A stretch of DNA of 55,121 nucleotides from assembly GCA_016934745.1 (NCBI GenBank), contig JAFGSF010000009.1, positions 1-55,121 on the forward strand, in the 5' to 3' direction. The translations under genes and the position numbers were made by a program. Origin of the DNA: Candidatus Aminicenantota bacterium (GTDB lineage Bacteria > Acidobacteriota > Aminicenantia > UBA2199). Under the pieces are notes generated by a model. That model saw only the letters and a list, made by a program, of their open reading frames with translations. It made no database searches and had not been told where the DNA came from. Shown here piece by piece: positions 50,922 to 55,121 of this stretch (position 1 is its first letter; each line of letters begins with the position of its first letter).

Positions 50922-53152
50922 ACTTCGCCGGGGATCTCGTATTCCTCGATCATAGCCAACAGCGCCATGAGGAAGGAAACCGTGCTTTCTCCTCCCTGGT
51001 TCAGGCTGACGCCCTCCGCCAGCAGGCCGTCGGCGCAGCCCTTGGTCTCGTGATCGTACAAGGACATGCCCATGTCGTTCTCGCCGAGGAACCAGCCGAA
51101 GGCCAGGCGCATCTTTTTTAAATACTCCTTGTCCTGCGTGACCCAGTAGGCCGACTGGTAAGCCAAAACCATGGCCGTCGCGTCGATGGGCTGCTGGTCG
51201 TATTGCGCCCGGGAACCGCCCCGCTTATACCAGCCGTTGCTGCCGATGATGGACAGGCGGCCGTCACGGATCAGATTTCCCTCCAGGAACTCCAATGTGT
51301 CCCGGGCGGCCTGTAAATATTTTTCTTTGCGCAGCAGGGCATAAGTCTGGAACAGGGCCATGGGCATGATGCCGTTGTCATAGCAGACAATGTCTTCGAA
51401 CCAACGCCAATCGTCGCTTGCTACTTCCTTATACAAGGCCAGGAGACTGTCGGCGCATTCGCGCAGCAGGGCCGCGATGCTCTCGTCCCCCTGGTAGCAG
51501 CGCAGGTAGGCGGCCAGGCCCAGCATGGCCAGAGCCTTGCCGCGCAGGTTCAAGCCGCGTACATGGGGCAGCGCCTTCTGGAAGCATTCGAAAGCCAGGG
51601 AACGATAGGCGTCGCGCGGCGGCCTCCAGATGATATAACCCAGCGCCCAAAACGCGCGGCCGAACGAATCATCCGAGCCGGTCTCGTCCAGGAAGCGGCG
51701 CTGGTAATCCATGAAATTCCGAAAGCGCCCGTCGGGATTCTGCGTGAAATGGGTAAAGCTGAAATAGGTGGAGATCAGTTTCTTGGCGTCTTCGTCGCGC
51801 AACAGCGAATAGGCCCCGGCGCAGAGCATCAGCGCCCGGGAATTGTCGTCGAGGCAATAGCCGGTATGGCGGTCGGGAACGATGTATTTGGCATGCTGGA
51901 TCAGCCCAGTGTCGTCGGTCAGGCGCTTCAGGTGCGCCAGGTCGAAGGGCGGCTCGCGCAGCAGGACGGGAGTTCTCAGAACCATCGACCTTTTGGCCGT
52001 AACCGCCGCCGTATGCTGGAACAGCTCCAGGTACTCTGCGGCGACGACCTCCCAGCGCATTTGCCGCCCGAAACGATGGGTCTTGGCGCGCAGCGCCTCC
52101 AGCTTGGCCTTGTCCGCCAACAATTCGCGCAGGGAAACGGCCAGCGCCGCGGAGTCGGCGAAGCCGAACAGCAGTCCCCGGCCTTCGGCGAGCAGTTCTT
52201 TGGCGTACCAGTACGGAGTGGAGATGATGGCCGTGCCTGCTCCGACCGCGTAGGACAGGGTACCGCTGACGATTTGCGCCTCGTTCAAATAGGGGGTGAT
52301 ATAGATGTCCGCCGCCATCAACCAGGCGCACAGTTCCTCCAGGCTGACGAAACGGTCGTCAAAAATCACATGCTCCTGCAGCCCCAGTTTGTCGACCAGT
52401 GCCACCAGGCTGGCGCGGTATTGCTCGCCGTACTCCTTGCGCACGTTGGGGTGGGTTTTCCCCAGCACCACGTAGATCAGCTTGGGGAATTCCCGAACCA
52501 GTCCGGGCAAAGCTTTAATGACCGTCTCGATCCCTTTGTTGGGGCTGAGCAAGCCGAAGGTCAGCAGCGTCTGGTTCCCTTCCACCTGGAAACGCTTTTT
52601 ATAGCGGCGGTTATCCAAGGTGCTGAAATCGGGCGTACCGTGGAAGATCATCCTGACCTTTTCGGCCGGCACGGCATAGACCTCCTGTAGCAGCGACACG
52701 GCCAATTCGCTCATTACCACCAGCCGGCTGGCCCGTTGGGCCATCTCCTGGATGATCTTTTTCTGATTGGGAGTGGGGTTTTTGAGCACGGTATGAAGCA
52801 CCACCACCACCGGCACGCTGAGGCTGGAGACCAGAGAGAGGATGTAGATGCCGTCCCAGCCTCCGTAGATGCCGTATTCGTGCTGGACGCAAGCCACGTC
52901 GGCGTTGCTGGCGTTGATGAAATTGGCCGCTTTGTAATAATCGCTCTGCCGGTTCTTTTGAATGGTGAATTCCACCTGGGGCGGATACGCGTACTCCTGC
53001 TCCGTATCGTTAACGGCGACCGCGTAAACGTTGGCGTGCGGCCCCAGTTGCTTGGCGGTCGCTTCGCACAGATCGGTGGTAAAGGTGGCGATGCCGCAAA
53101 TGCGGGGGGAATAGTTGCCGACAAAGGCGACATGAAGTGGGGATTTTATCAT
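50918..53152 (-). CDS. GT4 glycosyltransferase fused to an alpha/alpha-toroid domain
   Basis: A 744-residue protein. Residues about 1-385 form a GT-B transferase: NYSPRICGIATFTTDLCEA with the donor loop, VQHEYGIYGGWDGIYIL, FGLLSPNKGIETVIKALP and PYLNEAQIVSGTLSYAVGAGTAIISTPYWYAKELL near the E-x7-E site. Residues about 420-740 are helical repeats with GYCLDDNSRALM, DETGSDDSFGRAFWALGY and GGSRAQYDQQPIDATAM, a toroid like glycoside hydrolases of the (alpha/alpha)6 kind. The start at 53152 (MIKSPLHVAF) is favoured: the -10 TAGAGT ends at 53161, so the ATG at 53182 lies upstream of transcription. It probably makes and remodels a glycan or glycolipid with GH130. Confidence 0.8.
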   Translation of the reverse strand: MIKSPLHVAFVGNYSPRICGIATFTTDLCEATAKQLGPHANVYAVAVNDTEQEYAYPPQVEFTIQKNRQSDYYKAANFINASNADVACVQHEYGIYGGWDGIYILSLVSSLSVPVVVVLHTVLKNPTPNQKKIIQEMAQRASRLVVMSELAVSLLQEVYAVPAEKVRMIFHGTPDFSTLDNRRYKKRFQVEGNQTLLTFGLLSPNKGIETVIKALPGLVREFPKLIYVVLGKTHPNVRKEYGEQYRASLVALVDKLGLQEHVIFDDRFVSLEELCAWLMAADIYITPYLNEAQIVSGTLSYAVGAGTAIISTPYWYAKELLAEGRGLLFGFADSAALAVSLRELLADKAKLEALRAKTHRFGRQMRWEVVAAEYLELFQHTAAVTAKRSMVLRTPVLLREPPFDLAHLKRLTDDTGLIQHAKYIVPDRHTGYCLDDNSRALMLCAGAYSLLRDEDAKKLISTYFSFTHFTQNPDGRFRNFMDYQRRFLDETGSDDSFGRAFWALGYIIWRPPRDAYRSLAFECFQKALPHVRGLNLRGKALAMLGLAAYLRCYQGDESIAALLRECADSLLALYKEVASDDWRWFEDIVCYDNGIMPMALFQTYALLRKEKYLQAARDTLEFLEGNLIRDGRLSIIGSNGWYKRGGSRAQYDQQPIDATAMVLAYQSAYWVTQDKEYLKKMRLAFGWFLGENDMGMSLYDHETKGCADGLLAEGVSLNQGGESTVSFLMALLAMIEEYEIPGEV

Positions 53153-53160
53153 ATGCTTCC

Positions 53161-53189
53161 ACTCTATCCGATATTCATCCAAATTACAA
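53161..53189 (-). promoter_or_regulatory. promoter of the GT4 fusion gene, close to the start codon
   Basis: Minus strand TTGTAA (53189-53184), 17 bases, TAGAGT (53166-53161). The ATG at 53152 is 8 bases downstream. Confidence 0.5.
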
Positions 53190-53233
53190 CCGGCCTACTC
53201 CGAATCTGATCATAAGTTCTTTACCGATGTCTC

Positions 53234-53262
53234 TTGCAAATTAAATATATTCACCATAAAAT
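53234..53262 (+). promoter_or_regulatory. promoter of the Cache-like/TreT pair
   Basis: TTGCAA (53234-53239), 17 bases, TAAAAT (53257-53262). The TTG of this -35 box opens the longest frame of the downstream gene and should not be used as a start. Confidence 0.6.
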
Positions 53263-53326
53263 GGCGGCAGGGAGGAAAAATGAATTATTTTTCAGCCCGG
53301 TATTCATTTCATGGAACAGGAGGGAC

Positions 53327-53860
53327 ATGATGAATCCAAGCAGCAAGAAATATTGGGTTGTGATTATTGTTTTGCTGGTCGCCATGGGCGGAATGTTTTT
53401 GTGGAAAACCATTGCCGAAAAAAAACTGCGGCAGGAGCAGACGGCCCAGCGACAGCAGTGGGCCGAGGTCACGCGCCAAACCATTACGGAAAATGCGCGC
53501 CAATTTCTCCGCCTGGCCGCCATTCCCCTGGTCTGGGCCATCCGCTCGGAAATGCTCAAGGAGAATTACGAACAAATCAATGAATTTCTGATTGAATTCG
53601 TGAAAGAATCCCATATCAAAATGATTCTGGTGGCCACAGTCGACGGGACGGTCGTCGTGGCTACCGACAAAAAGCTGGAGGGCGCCGCTTTTTCTTCCCT
53701 GTATCCGGGCGGGTTTCTGGAAAAAAATGAAACCACGGTCGCGGATGACGCCAGCGGGAATATTATCATTGCATCGCCGGTCATGGCTTTCAACAGGAAG
53801 CTCGGCATATTTTTCATGGTCTACGAGCCGGAAAGGATTGCCATCGCTACTGAGCAATAA
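53327..53860 (+). CDS. single-helix membrane protein with Cache-like extracytoplasmic domain
   Basis: A 177-residue protein. One membrane helix (about 9-25, WVVIIVLLVAMGGMFLW) is followed by a coiled-coil-prone segment (about 30-75, charged and Gln-rich), then a small alpha/beta domain: VKESHIKMILVATVDGTVVVATDKKLEG ... FFMVYEPERIA. The latter resembles the Cache/PAS-like sensor domains of chemoreceptors, but no cytoplasmic output domain is attached. AGGAGGG is placed before ATG ATG at 53327/53330. It is followed after 10 bases by TreT, so it may sense or anchor something in the trehalose pathway. I cannot assign a function. Confidence 0.6.
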   Translation: MMNPSSKKYWVVIIVLLVAMGGMFLWKTIAEKKLRQEQTAQRQQWAEVTRQTITENARQFLRLAAIPLVWAIRSEMLKENYEQINEFLIEFVKESHIKMILVATVDGTVVVATDKKLEGAAFSSLYPGGFLEKNETTVADDASGNIIIASPVMAFNRKLGIFFMVYEPERIAIATEQ

Positions 53861-53870
53861 GTAAATCGCC

Positions 53871-55118
53871 ATGAAGACGCTGAACAACCAAAAAATAGTC
53901 GCTTTGGAAGATTATGAATCCCTGTTGGGAGCGGAAAGAATAGCCCGAATCAGGGAAATGGCCGAACCGCTCCGGGGGCTGCACGTCACGCACATCAACT
54001 CGACTTACTATGGCGGCGGCGTCGCCGAGCTTCTTTCTTCATTGGCCCTGTTGATGAACAACGTCGGCATCCAAACCGGTTGGCGGGTCATCCAGGGATC
54101 ACCCGATTTTTTCAGCATTACCAAGAAAATGCATAATGCCCTCCAGGGCGGCAAAATAAATTTCAGCGGCATGAAACGGAATATATATGAACAGGTCATT
54201 TTGGAAAATTCCATCCGCAATCACATTGATCATGATTTTGTGCTCGTTCATGATCCCCAGCCTTTGCCCATGATCCTGCATTACAAAAAAAAAGGGCCCT
54301 GGATATGGCGCTGTCACCTGGACATGACCCATCCCGATAGGATCTTATGGAAATACATGGCTCCGATCATCGAAAAATATGATGCCGCCATTCTCAGCAT
54401 CATGGAATACAAGCAGCGCCTTAAAACGCCGCAATTATTTTTCATGCCGGCCATCGATCCGTTTTCGATCAAGAACAGGATGTTGAGCGAAAAAGAAATC
54501 AATGAACGATTGAATCACTACCGGATACCCACCGACCTGCCGCTGGTGGTCCAGATTTCCCGTTTTGACCGCTGGAAAGATCCCGAAGGGGTGATCGAGG
54601 CGTTCAAGCTGGCGAGAAAGCATGTCGACGCCACCCTGGTGCTATTGGGCAATGTCGCTAGTGATGACCCGGAAGGGCAACAAGTCTATCAGTCGCTGCT
54701 CAACCATCGTGAAGAAAGGATCATCATCATGAGCCACGAGGACACGGCGCTGGTGAACGCGCTGCAAAGCAAGGCCGCGGTCGTCCTGCAAAAATCGCTT
54801 AGGGAAGGTTTCGGTTTGACCGTGGCCGAAGCCATGTGGAAGGGCACTGCGGTCATCGGCGGCAAAGTGGGCGGCATAAAATATCAGATTCGGGACGGGG
54901 TCAACGGTTTTCTTGTTTCCACGATCGAAGAGGCCGGCGCCCGGATCGTCCAACTTCTAAAAAACAAGGACTTAAGGCAGAAATTGGGGCGCCGGGCCAA
55001 AGAGACAGTTCAAAAGCATTTCCTGCTGCCCAGGCTATTGGAACAATACATTGGGTTGTTTAAATCATTTCAGACCGTGTATCGACTCAAGGAATCCAAG
55101 CACTCCGCCAAAAAATAA
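53871..55118 (+). CDS. treT: trehalose synthase (TreT-type, GT4)
   Basis: A 415-residue GT-B glycosyltransferase. The TreT pattern is clear: LRGLHVTHINSTYYGGGVAELLSSLALLMNNVGI (donor/acceptor pocket), IWRCHLDMTHPDRILWKYM, MPAIDPFSIKNR, VVQISRFDRWKDPEGVIEAFK and LREGFGLTVAEAMWKGTAVI. TreT makes trehalose from ADP- or UDP-glucose and glucose, in one reversible step, often in thermophiles and anaerobes. It is 10 bases downstream of the Cache-like membrane gene and has no good ribosome binding site of its own, so it depends on coupled translation. The gene is complete: it ends in TAA at 55116-55118, 3 bases before the window edge. Confidence 0.9.
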   Translation: MKTLNNQKIVALEDYESLLGAERIARIREMAEPLRGLHVTHINSTYYGGGVAELLSSLALLMNNVGIQTGWRVIQGSPDFFSITKKMHNALQGGKINFSGMKRNIYEQVILENSIRNHIDHDFVLVHDPQPLPMILHYKKKGPWIWRCHLDMTHPDRILWKYMAPIIEKYDAAILSIMEYKQRLKTPQLFFMPAIDPFSIKNRMLSEKEINERLNHYRIPTDLPLVVQISRFDRWKDPEGVIEAFKLARKHVDATLVLLGNVASDDPEGQQVYQSLLNHREERIIIMSHEDTALVNALQSKAAVVLQKSLREGFGLTVAEAMWKGTAVIGGKVGGIKYQIRDGVNGFLVSTIEEAGARIVQLLKNKDLRQKLGRRAKETVQKHFLLPRLLEQYIGLFKSFQTVYRLKESKHSAKK

Positions 55119-55121
55119 AGA

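Noticed and set aside
51563..52690. A 375-codon plus-strand open frame
   Set aside because: Antisense to the GT4 fusion gene; no ribosome binding site and no recognisable domain.
1..55121. Insertion sequences or prophage
   Set aside because: No transposase, integrase, recombinase or phage structural genes were seen in any frame.

Overview
The window is a dense, moderately GC-rich bacterial chromosome segment of about 55 kb with roughly 46 protein genes and one tRNA. The mix points to a Gram-negative member of the Acidobacteriota/Aminicenantota (OP8) group, with Candidatus Aminicenantes my best guess: a DUF5916 outer-membrane barrel, a tricorn-like protease, an MglA-like GTPase with a C-terminal extension, a DUF362 plus DUF6599 pair, many lipoproteins and PD40 propellers, and several barrels ending in aromatic residues. 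This placement rests on gene content only. No phage genes, transposase, CRISPR array or rRNA were seen. Promoters are mostly sigma-70-like (TTGACA/TATAAT, 16-18 bp spacing), and many of them decide between competing start codons.

Layout. 0-2.3 kb: 3' part of a DUF5916 protein. 2.3-2.7 kb: three consecutive long hairpins, then an initiator tRNA on the minus strand. 2.9-6.8 kb: two lipoproteins and a large metallopeptidase/propeller/outer-membrane-barrel protein. 6.9-12.1 kb: MglA-like GTPase, lytic transglycosylase with LysM, ComM-type AAA protein, membrane rhodanese and a MauE/DoxX-like protein. 12.1-18.4 kb (minus strand): PilT; Rex-CorC-SmpB; an M24 aminopeptidase; PadR regulator with a DUF2812 protein. 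18.6-25.9 kb (plus): tricorn-like protease, KAS III-like enzyme, Dps-like ferritin, membrane LytTR regulator and CPBP protease. 25.9-29.4 kb (minus): two interleaved ABC ATPase/permease sets with overlapping genes. 29.5-40.1 kb (plus): lipoprotein, an MscS channel fused to a cyclic-nucleotide-binding domain, the DUF362/DUF6599 pair bracketed by a duplicated mscS 3' end, a LytS/LytTR two-component pair, a PD40 protein, an orphan signal-peptide ORF and two outer-membrane barrels. 40.2-41.5 kb (minus): glycerate 2-kinase.

41.6-55.1 kb looks like a compatible-solute and stress region: a mechanosensitive-channel-like membrane protein, a glucosyl-3-phosphoglycerate-synthase-like glycosyltransferase, an MpgP-type HAD phosphatase, a second GT-A glycosyltransferase, a bifunctional-type RelA/SpoT protein divergent from rsmD, a GH130 enzyme convergent with a GT4/toroid fusion, and a Cache-like membrane protein next to a TreT-type trehalose synthase. 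The glycerate 2-kinase next door could in principle supply or consume the glycerate part of a glucosylglycerate-type solute. That link is inference.

The most unusual signals are the triple hairpin array beside tRNA-fMet, the duplicated 3' end of the channel gene bracketing a 2-kb two-gene cassette, and a group of genes in the last 8 kb (relA/spoT, rsmD, the GT4 fusion) whose promoters lie so close to the ATG that the transcripts should be leaderless.
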